The position numbers were made by a program, and so were the translations under genes. Shown in pieces: positions 44,984 through 54,492 of a DNA stretch of 64,000 bases. The DNA is from Skermanella pratensis. Its GTDB lineage: Bacteria; Pseudomonadota; Alphaproteobacteria; Azospirillales; Azospirillaceae. Positions within the stretch are counted from its first letter, which is position 1, and every line of letters starts with the position of its first letter. The stretch covers positions 3,712,501 through 3,776,500 of the forward strand of contig NZ_CP030265.1 of assembly GCF_008843145.1 (NCBI RefSeq), read 5' to 3'. A model generated the notes under the pieces. The model did no database searches and was not told the DNA's origin. It worked only from the letters and a program-made list of their open reading frames with translations.

Positions 44984-46260
44984 CCATCGCCATCTTCCTG
45001 GGCTCGCTGCTGGGCGCCATGGCCATCGGCACCCCGATCGCCTTCGCGCTGCTGCTGTGCGGCGTGATGCTGATGTTCCACCTCGACCTGTACGACGCCC
45101 AGATCGTGGCGCAGAACGTGATCAACGGCGCCGACAGCTTTCCGCTGATGGCCGTCCCGTTCTTCATGCTGGCCGGCGAGATCATGAACGCCGGCGGCCT
45201 GTCGCGCCGCATCGTGACCATCGCCATGGCGCTGCTCGGCCATGTCAGGGGCGGTCTCGGCTATGTCGCGATCCTGGCGTCCTGCATCATGGCCAGCCTG
45301 TCCGGCTCCGCGGTCGCCGACGCCGCGGCCCTGGGCGCGCTGCTGGTGCCGATGATGGTGCGGGCCGGCCACGACAGGGCGCGTTCGGCCGGCTTGATCG
45401 CCTCCGGCGGCATCATCGCCCCGATCATCCCACCCAGCATCGGCTTCATCATCTTCGGCGTCGCCGCCAACGTCTCCATCACCAAGCTGTTCCTGGCCGG
45501 CATCGTGCCGGGCCTGCTCCTGGGCCTCGGCCTGGTGTTCACCTGGTGGCTGGTCGCGCGCAACGAGAACGTCGAGCCGCCGCCGCGCGCCTCCCGCCGG
45601 GAGCTCGCCCATGCCATCCTCGACGGCTTCTGGGCCCTGCTGCTGCCGGTGATCATCATCGTCGGCCTGAAGATGGGCGTCTTCACGCCGACCGAGGCGG
45701 CGGTCGTGGCGGCGGTCTACTCGCTGTTCGTGGCGACTGTGATCTACCGCGAACTGAAGCCGTCGCACCTGTTCGAACTGTTCGTGAACTCGGCCAAGAC
45801 CACCTCGGTGGTGATGTTCCTGGTCGCTGCGGCCATGGTGTCGGCCTGGATGATCACGGTCGCCGACCTGCCGGGCCAGGTGACCGAGTTGCTGGCGCCC
45901 TTCATGGACAACCAGACGCTCCTGATGATCGCGATCATGCTGCTGGTGGTGATCGTCGGCACGGCCATGGACATGACGCCGACGATCCTGATCCTGACGC
46001 CGGTGCTGATGCCGGTGATCAAGGAAGCCGGCATCGATCCGATCTATTTCGGCGTGCTGTTCATCATCAACAACGCGATCGGCCTGATCACGCCACCGGT
46101 CGGCGTCGTGCTGAACGTCGTGGCCGGCGTGTCCAAGATCAGCATGGACGAACTGATCAGGGGGGTGTGGCCCTTCATGATCACCCACCTGATCGTGCTG
46201 GCCCTGCTCATCCTGTTCCCCATCCTCGTCACGGGGCCGGCAAGCTGGTTCTACGGCTGA
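44980..46260 (+). CDS. TRAP transporter large membrane subunit (DctM), system 3
   Basis: A 426-residue membrane protein of ordinary DctM size with about 11-12 helices. Conserved stretches are ASLSGSAVADAAALGALLVP, IPPSIGFIIFGVAANVSITK, and NNAIGLITPPVGVVLNVVAG. It performs ion-coupled uptake of a carboxylate with the DctQ and DctP subunits next to it. The C-terminal ends GPASWFYG. A binding protein gene follows 50 bases after the stop. Confidence 0.95.
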   Translation: MTIAIFLGSLLGAMAIGTPIAFALLLCGVMLMFHLDLYDAQIVAQNVINGADSFPLMAVPFFMLAGEIMNAGGLSRRIVTIAMALLGHVRGGLGYVAILASCIMASLSGSAVADAAALGALLVPMMVRAGHDRARSAGLIASGGIIAPIIPPSIGFIIFGVAANVSITKLFLAGIVPGLLLGLGLVFTWWLVARNENVEPPPRASRRELAHAILDGFWALLLPVIIIVGLKMGVFTPTEAAVVAAVYSLFVATVIYRELKPSHLFELFVNSAKTTSVVMFLVAAAMVSAWMITVADLPGQVTELLAPFMDNQTLLMIAIMLLVVIVGTAMDMTPTILILTPVLMPVIKEAGIDPIYFGVLFIINNAIGLITPPVGVVLNVVAGVSKISMDELIRGVWPFMITHLIVLALLILFPILVTGPASWFYG

Positions 46261-46310
46261 CCCCCTGACCGCCCCGCTTCCATCCAATTCAAGACAAGAG
46301 GAAACGTCCG

Positions 46311-47332
46311 ATGAAACATTCCCTGAAGACCGTGCTGGCCGGCATCGCCCTGGCCGGCGCCCTGTTCACGGCCGGCGCCGCCGCGGCGCAGGACATCCAG
46401 TCGCGCAACTTCAAGGTCGCCTTCGTCCAGAACAACGACCACCCGCACGGGATCGGCGTGAAGAAGTTCGGCGAGCTGCTGGAGGAGAAGAGCGGCGGCA
46501 AGATGAAGGCGAGGGGCTTCGGCGGCGGCCAGCTCGGCGGCGACGCGCAGGTGATCTCCTCCCTCCAGGGCGGCGTGCTGGACATGACGCTGGTCAGCCC
46601 CGGCCTGCTCACCGGCCTGGTCAAGGAATTCTCGGTCTTCGACCTGCCGTTCTTCTTCAACGACTACCGCGAGGTCGACGCCGTGATGGACGGCCCGGTC
46701 GGCACCCGCCTGCTGGGATGCTGCCGGAGAAGGGACTGATCGGCCTCGGCTACTGGGACCACGGCTTCCGCAATCTCAGCACCGCGAAGCGCCCGATCAA
46801 CAAGATGGAGGATATCGAGGGGCTGAAGGTCCGCGTGATCCAGATCCCGATCTTCATCGACACCTTCGCGGCGCTGGGCGCCAACCCGGTTCCCCTGCCC
46901 TTCCCGGAGCTCTACACCGCGCTGGAGACCGGGACCGTGGACGGCCAGGAGAACCCGTTCGCCTCGATCGAGACCAGCAAGTTCTACGAGGTGCAGAAGC
47001 ACGCGGCGACCACCAGCCACGTCTATAACCCGCTGGTCGCCATCTTCAGCAAGCGCGTCTGGGACAAGCTGTCGGAGGACGAGCGCCGCATCGTCCAGGA
47101 GGCGGCCACGGAAGCCGGCCTCTTCGAACGCCAGGTCTCGCGCGAGGCCAACCAGAAGTCGATGCAGACCCTGCGTGACCAGGGCATGCAGATCACCGAA
47201 CTGCCGGCGTCCGAGATCGACCGCATGCGCCAGAAAGTCAAGCCGGTGACGGACAAGTACGTCCAGAGCATCGGCCCGGAGCTTGTCCAGGAGATGCAGG
47301 CCGAGGTCCAGAAGGTGCGCGACGGCAAGTAA
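46311..47332 (+). pseudogene. TRAP transporter substrate-binding protein, system 3, with frameshift
   Basis: The frame from ATG 46311 carries a Sec signal (TVLAGIALAGALFTAGAAAA, then QD) and the DctP N-terminal half up to DAVMDGPVGTRLLG, then turns to nonsense and stops at 46739. The rest, from LPEKGLIGLGYWDHGFRNL to the end (VQKVRDGK at 47332), is in another frame starting near 46718. The break is at the GGG of 46715-46717; one extra base would join the halves into a normal DctP of about 340 residues (RLLG-x-LPEKG). The second half has GLKVRVIQIP and ELYTALETGTVDGQENP. Either the transporter is inactive or the sequence has an error. The neighbouring genes are intact. Confidence 0.85.
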
Positions 47333-47354
47333 CGGCCGACGTTCGGAGACTAGG

Positions 47355-48632
47355 ATGAAAAGGCGGCTTTACCAGGGAACCGACTTCCGGCGCGCGCAGA
47401 ATATCGACGAGCTGCGCGCCGTCGCCCGCAGGCGCGTTCCCAACTTCTGCTTCGAGTATGTCGAGGGCGGATCGGACGACGAGGTAACCCTGCGGCGCAA
47501 CCGCTCGGTCTTCGAGGAGATCGCCTTCGTGCCGCGGACCCTGGTGGACGTCTCGGCCCGGGGCCAGGCGGTCGACCTGTTCGGCAAGCCGTCGGCGGCG
47601 CCCTTCATGATCGGTCCGACGGGCTTCAGCGGCCTGCTCGCCAAGGAAGGCGACCTGGCGCTCGCCCGCGCCGCCGCCGCGGCCGGCATCCCCTTCATCC
47701 TCAGCAACGCCTCGACCATGCGGCTGGAGGAGGTGACGGAACGGGCCGGCGGGCGCGTGTGGATGCAGCTCTACCTGTACCGGACGCGCGCCTTCGCGGC
47801 CAAGCTGGTGGAGCGGGCCAAGGCGGCCGGCCTGGAAGCGCTGGTGGTCACCACGGACAGCGCGATCTTCGGCAACCGCGAATGGGACCGGCGCAACTAT
47901 GCCCGGCCCCTGAAGCTGAACCTGCGCAACACCCTCGACGTGGCGCTCCATCCGCGCTGGATCCTCGACGTGCTGGTGCCGAACGGCGTGCCGCGCTTCG
48001 CCAACCTGGGCGACCTGCTGCCGCCCGGACAGGACAGCGTGCGCGGGGCGGCCACCGCCATCGCCAAGGAGCTGGACCCGTCGCTCAACTGGACGGACAT
48101 ACGGTGGCTGCGCGACCTGTGGCCGGGCAAGCTGATCGTCAAGGGCGTCATGACGGTCGAGGACGCCGCCCTGGCGGCGGAGTGCGGGGCCGACGGCATC
48201 GTGCTGTCCAACCATGGCGGCCGGCAGCTGGACGGGGCCGTCTCGACCATGGAGGTCCTGCCGGAGGTGGCGTCCGAGGTGGGCGGCCGGCTGGCGGTGA
48301 TGCTGGACGGCGGCTTCCGCCGGGGTTCCGACATCGTCAAGGCGCGGGCGCTGGGAGCTGACGCCGTGCTGCTCGGCCGCGCCACGACATACGGCCTCGC
48401 TGCCGGCGGCGAGGCGGGGGTCGCCCACGCGATCGACATCCTGAAGACCGAGGTGGACCGGGTGGTCGGCCTGCTCGGCTGCGCCGACCTGTCGCAACTC
48501 GACACCAGCTTCCTGCGCTGGCCGGGCCGTCCGATACCGCCGGCCCGGAACGTCGAGCCCAGGCGCGGCATCCCGACCCCGGTCGCGGGGCAGGCAACGA
48601 ATTCCAATCAGAAGAGGGAGGCCCAGATATGA
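47355..48632 (+). CDS. FMN-dependent alpha-hydroxy acid dehydrogenase (lactate/mandelate type)
   Basis: A 425-residue flavoprotein of the LldD/mandelate dehydrogenase family. It has PNFCFEYVEGGSDDEVTLRR at the N-terminus, the FMN-binding GPTGFSGLLAKEGDLALARA and the catalytic GIVLSNHGGRQLDG (base His), then DGGFRRGSDIVKARALGADA near the C-terminus, with FMN phosphate-binding. It oxidises a 2-hydroxy acid to a 2-keto acid using flavin and the membrane chain or oxygen. It follows the frameshifted binding protein by 23 bases. A substrate such as lactate, mandelate or a sugar-derived hydroxy acid cannot be decided. Confidence 0.9.
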   Translation: MKRRLYQGTDFRRAQNIDELRAVARRRVPNFCFEYVEGGSDDEVTLRRNRSVFEEIAFVPRTLVDVSARGQAVDLFGKPSAAPFMIGPTGFSGLLAKEGDLALARAAAAAGIPFILSNASTMRLEEVTERAGGRVWMQLYLYRTRAFAAKLVERAKAAGLEALVVTTDSAIFGNREWDRRNYARPLKLNLRNTLDVALHPRWILDVLVPNGVPRFANLGDLLPPGQDSVRGAATAIAKELDPSLNWTDIRWLRDLWPGKLIVKGVMTVEDAALAAECGADGIVLSNHGGRQLDGAVSTMEVLPEVASEVGGRLAVMLDGGFRRGSDIVKARALGADAVLLGRATTYGLAAGGEAGVAHAIDILKTEVDRVVGLLGCADLSQLDTSFLRWPGRPIPPARNVEPRRGIPTPVAGQATNSNQKREAQI

Positions 48633-49534
48633 GCAAGACAACACGGGTCGGCTTCATCGGTCTCGGGCTGATGGGCACGGGGATCGCGCGGAACATCCTG
48701 CGCAAGGGTTTCCCCGTCACCGTCCTGGCCCACCGCAACCGCCAGCCCCTGGAAGAGCTGCTGGCCGAAGGCGCCGCCGAGGCGGCGAGTGCCGCCGAAC
48801 TGGCGCGCAATTCGGACGTGGTGATCGTCTGCGTCACCGGGACGCCCCAGGTCCGCGACGTCCTGTTCCGGGAAGGCGGCCTGCTGGAAGGCGTGCACGC
48901 CGGCCTGACCGTGATCGACAGCAGCACGGGCGATCCCGAGTTCGCCGCCGAGGCCGAGGCGGCCGTCACGGCGCGCGGCGGCCGATTCATGGATGCTCCC
49001 GTCAACCGGACGCCCAAGGAGGCGGCGGAAGGCCGGCTCAACGTGCTGGCCGGCGGCGATGCCGCGACGCTGGAGGACGTGCGCCCGGTGCTCGAAACCT
49101 ATTCCGAGACCATCCACCATGTCGGGCCGCTGGGATCGGGATATCGCGCGAAGCTGATCCACAACTTCATCGCCCAGGGCACCGCCGTCCTGCTCGCCGA
49201 GGCGTTCTGCACCGCCGCCAAGGTCGGGCTGGACCTGGAGGCGTTCGCAGATCTCTGCCGGCTCAGCGGCGCGCACAGCCGCACCTTCGACCGGATCGTT
49301 CCCTTCGTCCTGGAAGGCGACGATTCCGGACAGAAGTTCACCCTGCGGAACGCCGTGAAGGACATGCGGTCCTATACCCGCCTGGCCGAGTCCGCGCCCG
49401 CCACGGCCTTTGCGGCGCAGGCCGTCCACCAGACCTACGTTCTTGCCACCAACCTGGGGCATGGCGACAAATATGTGCCTCATCTGTTCGATGTACTTGG
49501 GCAGATGAACGGAGTGACCGTCCGGGCCCGTTGA
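48629..49534 (+). CDS. 3-hydroxyisobutyrate/tartronate-semialdehyde reductase-like dehydrogenase
   Basis: A 301-residue beta-hydroxyacid dehydrogenase of the 6PGDH type. Motifs in order: GFIGLGLMGTGIARNILRKG (NAD(P)), VIDSSTGDPEFAAEAEAAV, FMDAPVNRTPKEAAEGRLNV, and LGSGYRAKLIHNFIAQGTAV, where Lys is catalytic. Related enzymes reduce tartronate semialdehyde or oxidise threonate (LtnD). The ATGA overlap with the preceding gene indicates coupled expression. It is likely to act on an intermediate of the same pathway as the flavoprotein. The exact substrate is unknown. Confidence 0.88.
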   Translation: MSKTTRVGFIGLGLMGTGIARNILRKGFPVTVLAHRNRQPLEELLAEGAAEAASAAELARNSDVVIVCVTGTPQVRDVLFREGGLLEGVHAGLTVIDSSTGDPEFAAEAEAAVTARGGRFMDAPVNRTPKEAAEGRLNVLAGGDAATLEDVRPVLETYSETIHHVGPLGSGYRAKLIHNFIAQGTAVLLAEAFCTAAKVGLDLEAFADLCRLSGAHSRTFDRIVPFVLEGDDSGQKFTLRNAVKDMRSYTRLAESAPATAFAAQAVHQTYVLATNLGHGDKYVPHLFDVLGQMNGVTVRAR

Positions 49535-49565
49535 GGGCCGGACCCATCGACAAGGACCCGCAATC

Positions 49566-50495
49566 ATGACAGCACAAGGACAGCCGCGCTTCCGAGGCGT
49601 TTTTCCGGTGGCGCCGACGGTGTTCACGGACTCGGGCGACCTGGACCTGGACGGCCAGCGCCGGTGCATCGACTTCATGATCGACGCCGGCTCCCACGGC
49701 ATCTGCATCCTGGCCAACTTCTCCGAGCAGTTCGTGCTGACCGATGCGGAGCGGGAGCGTGTCCAGGACGCCGTCCTAGAGCATGTCGCCGGCCGCGTGC
49801 CGATCATCGTGACGACGACCCATTTCGGCACGTCCATCTGCGCCGAGCGCAGCCGGCGCGCCCAGGAGGCGGGAGCGGCCATGGTCATGATCATGCCGCC
49901 CTACCATGGCGCCACGTTTCGGGTGCCGGAGGAATCGATCTTCCAATTCTACCAGCGCGTGTCCGAAGCGATCGACATCCCGATCATGGTCCAGGACGCG
50001 CCGGTGGCCGGAACACCGCTTTCCGCGGCATTTCTCGCCCGGATGGCTCGCGAAATCGAAAACGTTTCCTATTTCAAGGTCGAGGTCCCGCAGGCCGCCG
50101 CCAAGCTCCGCACCCTGATCGAGCTGGGCGGCGACGCGATCGAGGGGCCTTGGGACGGCGAGGAGGCGATCACGCTGCTCGCCGATCTCGATGCGGGTGC
50201 GACCGGCGCCATGACGGGCGGGGGCTATCCGGACGGCATCCGGCAGATCATGGATCCGTACGAAGCCGGACGCCGCGAGGAAGCGGTCGAAGCCTATGGC
50301 CGCTGGCTGCCGCTGATCAACTACGAGAACCGCCAGGCCGGCCTGATCGCGGCCAAGGTTCTCATGAAGGAAGGCGGCGTCATCAAGTCCGAAGCGGTCC
50401 GCCACCCGCTTCAGCCGTTGCACCCGAAAACCCGCGCCGGGCTGATCGAAACCGCCCGGCGTCTCGATCCGCTCGTCCTCCGCTGGGCACGCTGA
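49566..50495 (+). CDS. L-2-keto-3-deoxyarabonate dehydratase-like protein (DapA family)
   Basis: A 309-residue DapA-superfamily protein. It has GVFPVAPTVFTDSGDLDLDG, ILANFSEQFVLTDAERERV in place of the DapA GTTGE region, PPYHGATFRVPEESIFQFYQ, the Schiff-base lysine in YFKVEVPQA (about Lys 172), and EGPWDGEEAITLLADL. These strongly recall L-KDA dehydratase of the Azospirillum L-arabinose pathway, which forms 2-oxoglutarate semialdehyde from L-2-keto-3-deoxyarabonate. With the aldehyde dehydrogenase next to it, the expected end product is 2-oxoglutarate. No L-arabinose or arabonate dehydratase gene is nearby, so the upstream acid could be another one. Confidence 0.85.
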   Translation: MTAQGQPRFRGVFPVAPTVFTDSGDLDLDGQRRCIDFMIDAGSHGICILANFSEQFVLTDAERERVQDAVLEHVAGRVPIIVTTTHFGTSICAERSRRAQEAGAAMVMIMPPYHGATFRVPEESIFQFYQRVSEAIDIPIMVQDAPVAGTPLSAAFLARMAREIENVSYFKVEVPQAAAKLRTLIELGGDAIEGPWDGEEAITLLADLDAGATGAMTGGGYPDGIRQIMDPYEAGRREEAVEAYGRWLPLINYENRQAGLIAAKVLMKEGGVIKSEAVRHPLQPLHPKTRAGLIETARRLDPLVLRWAR

Positions 50496-50541
50496 GGACG
50501 GACGGGGTCCCGAGAAACGGTTCCAGAGGAGTTAGTCGAAC

Positions 50542-52122
50542 ATGAAGATCACCGGTGACATGCTGATCGGCGCCAAGTCCGTGCGCGGTCGCGAAACCAC
50601 GTTCTATGCGGTGAACCCCAGCAGCGGGGAGAAGATGGAGCCGGCCTTCGGCGGCGGCGGCGAAGCCGAGGTCCGCCAGGCCTGCGAGTTGGCCTGGGCC
50701 GCCTTCGACACCTATCGGGAAACCGGCCTGGAAGCCCGCGCGACCTTCCTGGAGACCGTGGCCCAGAAGATCATGGACCTGGGTGACGAACTGGTCGAGC
50801 GGGCCTCCGCCGAAAGCGGCCTGCCGCGCGGCCGGATCGAAGGCGAACGCGGCCGCACCGTCGGCCAGCTCCGCCTGTTCGCCGGGGTCGTCCGCGAGGG
50901 CGGCTGGATCGAGGCCCGGATCGACCCCGCCCTGCCCGAGCGCAAGCCCCTGCCGCGCCCCGACCAGCGCCAGCGCCACATCCCGCTCGGCCCGGTCGCC
51001 GTCTTCGGGGCCAGCAACTTCCCGCTCGCCTTCTCGGTCGCGGGCGGAGACACCGCCTCGGCGCTGGCCGCGGGCTGCCCGGTGATCGTCAAGGCCCACT
51101 CGGCCCATCCCGGCACGTCGGAACTGGTCGGCCGGGCCGTCCAGGCGGCGGTCGCGGAGTGCGGGCTGCCGGAAGGCGTCTTCTCCATGGTGTTCGGCGC
51201 CGGCAACTCGGTCGGCACCGCCTTGGTCTCGGATTGGCGGATCAAGGCCGTGGGCTTCACCGGATCGCGCCGGGGCGGCATGGCCCTGGTGAGCGTCGCG
51301 GCGGCGCGCCGCGAGCCGATCCCGGTCTATGCCGAGATGAGCAGCATCAACCCGGTGTTCCTGATGCCGGCGGCGCTGTCATCGCGTGCCGAGGCGCTGG
51401 GCAAGGGCTATGTCGCCTCGCTCAACCTGGGCGCCGGCCAGTTCTGCACCAACCCCGGCATCGTGCTGGCGCTGGATGGCCCGGACCTCGACCGTTTCCT
51501 GGAAACGGCCAAGGCGGAAGTGGGCAACAGCGCAGCCTCGACCATGCTGACGCCCGGCATCTTCGCCGCCTATGACGAGGGCGTGCGGAAGCTTTCGGGC
51601 AATTCGAAGGTTCGCCCGCTGGCCCGCGGCCAGGCCTGCGCCGGCCCGAACCAGTGCCAGACCGCCGTGTTCGAGACCGACGCCGCCAGCTTCCTGTCCG
51701 AGACGGACCTTCAGGAAGAGGTGTTCGGCGCCTCCTCCCTGGTGATCCGCTGCCCGGACATGGAGGCGGTGCGCACCGTCGCGGAGCATCTGGAAGGCCA
51801 GCTGACCGCCACGGTCCAGGCCGACGAGGGCGATCTCGACGCCGCCCGGACGCTGCTGCCGGTCCTGGAGCGCAAGGCGGGCCGCGTGCTGTTCAACGGC
51901 TGGCCGACCGGCGTGGACGTCAGCCACGCCATGGTCCATGGCGGCCCCTTCCCGTCCACTGCGGACGGCCGCAGCACCTCGGTCGGGACGCTGGCGATCC
52001 GGCGCTTCCTGCGCCCGGTCTGCTACCAGGACGTTCCGGCCGGCCTGCTGCCGGAAGCTTTGAAGGACGGCAACCCGCTGAACCTGTGGCGCCGCGTCGA
52101 CGGCGAGATGGCCCGCGACTGA
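50542..52122 (+). CDS. 2-oxoglutarate semialdehyde dehydrogenase-like aldehyde dehydrogenase
   Basis: A 526-residue NAD(P)-dependent aldehyde dehydrogenase, longer than the 480-500 residues of most ALDHs, as in the 2-oxoglutarate semialdehyde dehydrogenase type of about 525 residues. It has [20 protein letters not shown] (cofactor), [12 protein letters not shown], the catalytic Glu in [10 protein letters not shown] and nucleophile Cys in [14 protein letters not shown]. It would oxidise 2-oxoglutarate semialdehyde from the preceding dehydratase to 2-oxoglutarate, entering the TCA cycle. The gap to the dehydratase is 46 bases with GAGGAG upstream of ATG 50542. A terminator follows 30 bases after the stop. 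Confidence 0.9.
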   Translation: MKITGDMLIGAKSVRGRETTFYAVNPSSGEKMEPAFGGGGEAEVRQACELAWAAFDTYRETGLEARATFLETVAQKIMDLGDELVERASAESGLPRGRIEGERGRTVGQLRLFAGVVREGGWIEARIDPALPERKPLPRPDQRQRHIPLGPVAVFGASNFPLAFSVAGGDTASALAAGCPVIVKAHSAHPGTSELVGRAVQAAVAECGLPEGVFSMVFGAGNSVGTALVSDWRIKAVGFTGSRRGGMALVSVAAARREPIPVYAEMSSINPVFLMPAALSSRAEALGKGYVASLNLGAGQFCTNPGIVLALDGPDLDRFLETAKAEVGNSAASTMLTPGIFAAYDEGVRKLSGNSKVRPLARGQACAGPNQCQTAVFETDAASFLSETDLQEEVFGASSLVIRCPDMEAVRTVAEHLEGQLTATVQADEGDLDAARTLLPVLERKAGRVLFNGWPTGVDVSHAMVHGGPFPSTADGRSTSVGTLAIRRFLRPVCYQDVPAGLLPEALKDGNPLNLWRRVDGEMARD

Positions 52123-52152
52123 GGCTGCTATTCGGCCTGGCGCATGACGCAG

Positions 52153-52187
52153 GGGGAGGTGCCGGTCGGCACCTCCCCTTCTCTTTT
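52153..52187. terminator. Rho-independent terminator, 11-bp GC stem
   Basis: GGGGAGGTGCC (52153-52163) pairs exactly with GGCACCTCCCC (52168-52178) around GGTC, followed by TTCTCTTTT. It ends the third catabolic operon on the plus strand and lies right at the 3' end of the convergent binding-protein gene, so it may work for both. Confidence 0.85.
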
Positions 52188-53221
52188 CATCCGGCCTTCG
52201 GGACCGCGTCGTAGAAGCTGTAGTCGAACAGTTCGTCCAGGTTGACCGGCTTCACCTGGGTGCCCAGGGTCTGCTGGAAGTCCTGGAGCACGGCCGTGGC
52301 TTCACGGATGACATGGGGGTCGGCGACCAGGTTGGTGCTGGGGGACCGCAGCGCCTTGTCGATGATCCGCGGTTCCACCAGCCCCTTGCCGACGAAGGCG
52401 GTGACGTGGTCGGCCGCCCGGTCCTGCCGGGTTCGGGCGAAGTCGGTCGCGCGGACGTGAAGTTCGACCAGCGTCGCGACGGCGTCCCGGTGGGCGGAGA
52501 TGACGGTCTCGCGCACCGCCAGCACGGCGCCCGGCTGGCGCGGCAGCATGGCGCTCGCCTGGGCGACGATGCGGGCCGTCGGGTCGCGTTCCTGCACGAT
52601 CGTCAGGATCGGCTCCAGTATCGAGGCGCCCTCGACCGCACCGGCGAGCAGGGCCTGCTGCACCTGGTCCTCGCCGACGCCGACGATCTCGACATGCCCG
52701 GGATCGGCCTGGGCGACGCGGTTCAGGTAATATCGCAGAACCGTGTCCGGCACCGACCCCGTCGGCAGCGTGGCGATCTTGGCCGGGCGCCCCGCCCGCT
52801 CGTAGAAATCCTTGAATCCCTCCGCAGCCGAGGGCGCCGCCGCCATCATTTCCGCGAAGGGGCCGCGGCCGATCAGCGCCACCTGATCGATGATGTTCGA
52901 CGCGAGCACCTTGATGTCGATGCCCCGCGAGCGGGCGACCATGGCGGGCCCGATCCCGACATAGGCCACGTCCAGGCTGCCGGACGCCAGGGCTTGGACC
53001 ATGGCGGGACCCGACGAGAACTGGGTCAGTTCCAGCTTGAGGCCCGCCTTTCCGGTCCAGCCCTCCCCTTCCATCACGAAGAGCTGGGTCATGGGAATGA
53101 TGGGGATGTAGCCCACCCTCAACGTCACCGGTGCCGACATGGCGGCGACGGGCAGCAGGGACGCCGCGGCTGCGATGCCTGTGAGGTGGACGAACCGGCG
53201 GCGGGACAAGGCGATCGACAT
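52187..53221 (-). CDS. ABC transporter substrate-binding protein (NitT/TauT-like), orphan
   Basis: A 344-residue periplasmic protein with a Tat-like signal (SRRRFVHLTGIAAAASLLPV, then AAMSAP). The mature part has the NitT/TauT/SsuA-type pattern: LRVGYIPIIPMTQLFVMEGE, SGPAMVQALASGSLDVAYVG and IGPAMVARSRGIDIKVLAS, AGAVEGASILEPILTIV. The class binds sulfonates, nitrate, aromatic acids or thiamine precursors. No permease or ATPase gene is adjacent. It starts at ATG 53221 (GGAAGGTT-like leader is distant); it is divergent from the TAXI protein gene. Confidence 0.88.
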   Translation of the reverse strand: MSIALSRRRFVHLTGIAAAASLLPVAAMSAPVTLRVGYIPIIPMTQLFVMEGEGWTGKAGLKLELTQFSSGPAMVQALASGSLDVAYVGIGPAMVARSRGIDIKVLASNIIDQVALIGRGPFAEMMAAAPSAAEGFKDFYERAGRPAKIATLPTGSVPDTVLRYYLNRVAQADPGHVEIVGVGEDQVQQALLAGAVEGASILEPILTIVQERDPTARIVAQASAMLPRQPGAVLAVRETVISAHRDAVATLVELHVRATDFARTRQDRAADHVTAFVGKGLVEPRIIDKALRSPSTNLVADPHVIREATAVLQDFQQTLGTQVKPVNLDELFDYSFYDAVPKAG

Positions 53222-53439
53222 GGGCGGGCGCTCCGGAAGGTTATGCTTTTCTCCGACCTTAGCATTCCGGGGCCACGGAATCGTGGGGCATCCCTGGTAC
53301 CGACCCTGGCCGATCGTCAGAGGTGCCACGATGCACCCCTCCCTATCCTGCCCTATCGATCATAATCGGAATTGCCTTTCCCTTATGCGGGGACGGCTGC
53401 TCTCCTGGGGCAGTCTCCCCCGATACGGACACCGTCCTG

Positions 53440-54492
53440 ATGCTGAATACCGGTAAATCCCTACTGATCGCGGCCAGATTTGCCGTTGCCGTCGCGACCG
53501 GCATGCTCGTCCCGCAGGAAGCCATGGCGCAGCAGCCGCGGGAAACCCCCGGGACGGCGGCGGCCCCCCTCCGCAAGGGAGGGCAGTCCCCGGCGGAGCG
53601 GATCAACGCCTGGACCGTCGGCCTGGCCGGCGGGCAGCTGGAAGGGGCGCCGCTCCGTCTGGCGTCGGAGATCGCGCGCATCGTGGACGATGGCGACAAT
53701 GCCCATGTCCTGCCGATCGTCACGCGGGGCCCGACCGAGAACGTGAACTCCCTCCTCTATCTCCGGGGGGTGGACATGGCCATCATCAACACGGATGTGA
53801 TCGAGGAATACAAGGCCCAGGTGCCGAACATCCAGCAGCAGATCACCTACGTGCTGAACCTGTTTCCCTCGGAACTGCATGTGTTCGTGCGGCCGGAAAT
53901 CCAGTCGCTCGACGACCTCAAGGGCAAGAAGGTCAACTTCAACACCCTCGGCACCGCGGCAGCCTATTCGGGACCGCTGATATTCACGCGGCTGGGCCTC
54001 GACGTCGACAAGACGTTCATTCCCCACCCGGTGGCGCTGGAGCAGATGCGCAACGGCACCGGCGACATGGCCGCGGTCGTTTTCATCACCTCCAAGCCGG
54101 TCGATGCCTTCCTCAAGGGCCGATGGGAGCCGGGATTCAAGTTCATGCCGGTCGAGTACGACAGGAAATTCGAGGATTACTATCTTCCGTCGCGGCTGGA
54201 GCCGTCCGACTATCCGAGCCTGATCCCCGAAGGCAGCCAGATCACGACCATAGCCGTCCCGACCTTCCTGGCCGCCTACAACTGGCCGCGAAGCTCCGAC
54301 CGCTATCGGCGGATGGCCCGCTTCGTCGACCACCTGTTCAGCCGCATGCCGACCCTTCAGGGTCCGGGGTTCGATCCGAAGTGGAAGAACGTCAACCTTG
54401 CGTCCAGGGTGCCCGGGCTGGAGCGCTACCGCGCAGCGCAGGAATGGCTGGACAAGTCCGGACCGGCCCAGGAAAGCAGCCTGCCGCGATGA
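53440..54492 (+). CDS. TAXI-family TRAP substrate-binding protein
   Basis: A 350-residue TAXI (TRAP-associated extracytoplasmic) protein. The signal peptide is LLIAARFAVAVATGMLVPQE, cleaved near MAQQ. The mature part has GGQLEGAPLRLASEIARIVD, VLPIVTRGPTENVNSLLYLR and GVDMAIINTDVIEEY, the usual TAXI order, then LHVFVRPEIQSLDDLKGKKV. It is an orphan: no fused DctQM gene is in the window. The following secreted gene overlaps by ATGA and a trypsin-like gene is next, so it may be part of a sensor or stress module rather than transport. No good ribosome site is seen before ATG 53440. Confidence 0.88.
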   Translation: MLNTGKSLLIAARFAVAVATGMLVPQEAMAQQPRETPGTAAAPLRKGGQSPAERINAWTVGLAGGQLEGAPLRLASEIARIVDDGDNAHVLPIVTRGPTENVNSLLYLRGVDMAIINTDVIEEYKAQVPNIQQQITYVLNLFPSELHVFVRPEIQSLDDLKGKKVNFNTLGTAAAYSGPLIFTRLGLDVDKTFIPHPVALEQMRNGTGDMAAVVFITSKPVDAFLKGRWEPGFKFMPVEYDRKFEDYYLPSRLEPSDYPSLIPEGSQITTIAVPTFLAAYNWPRSSDRYRRMARFVDHLFSRMPTLQGPGFDPKWKNVNLASRVPGLERYRAAQEWLDKSGPAQESSLPR

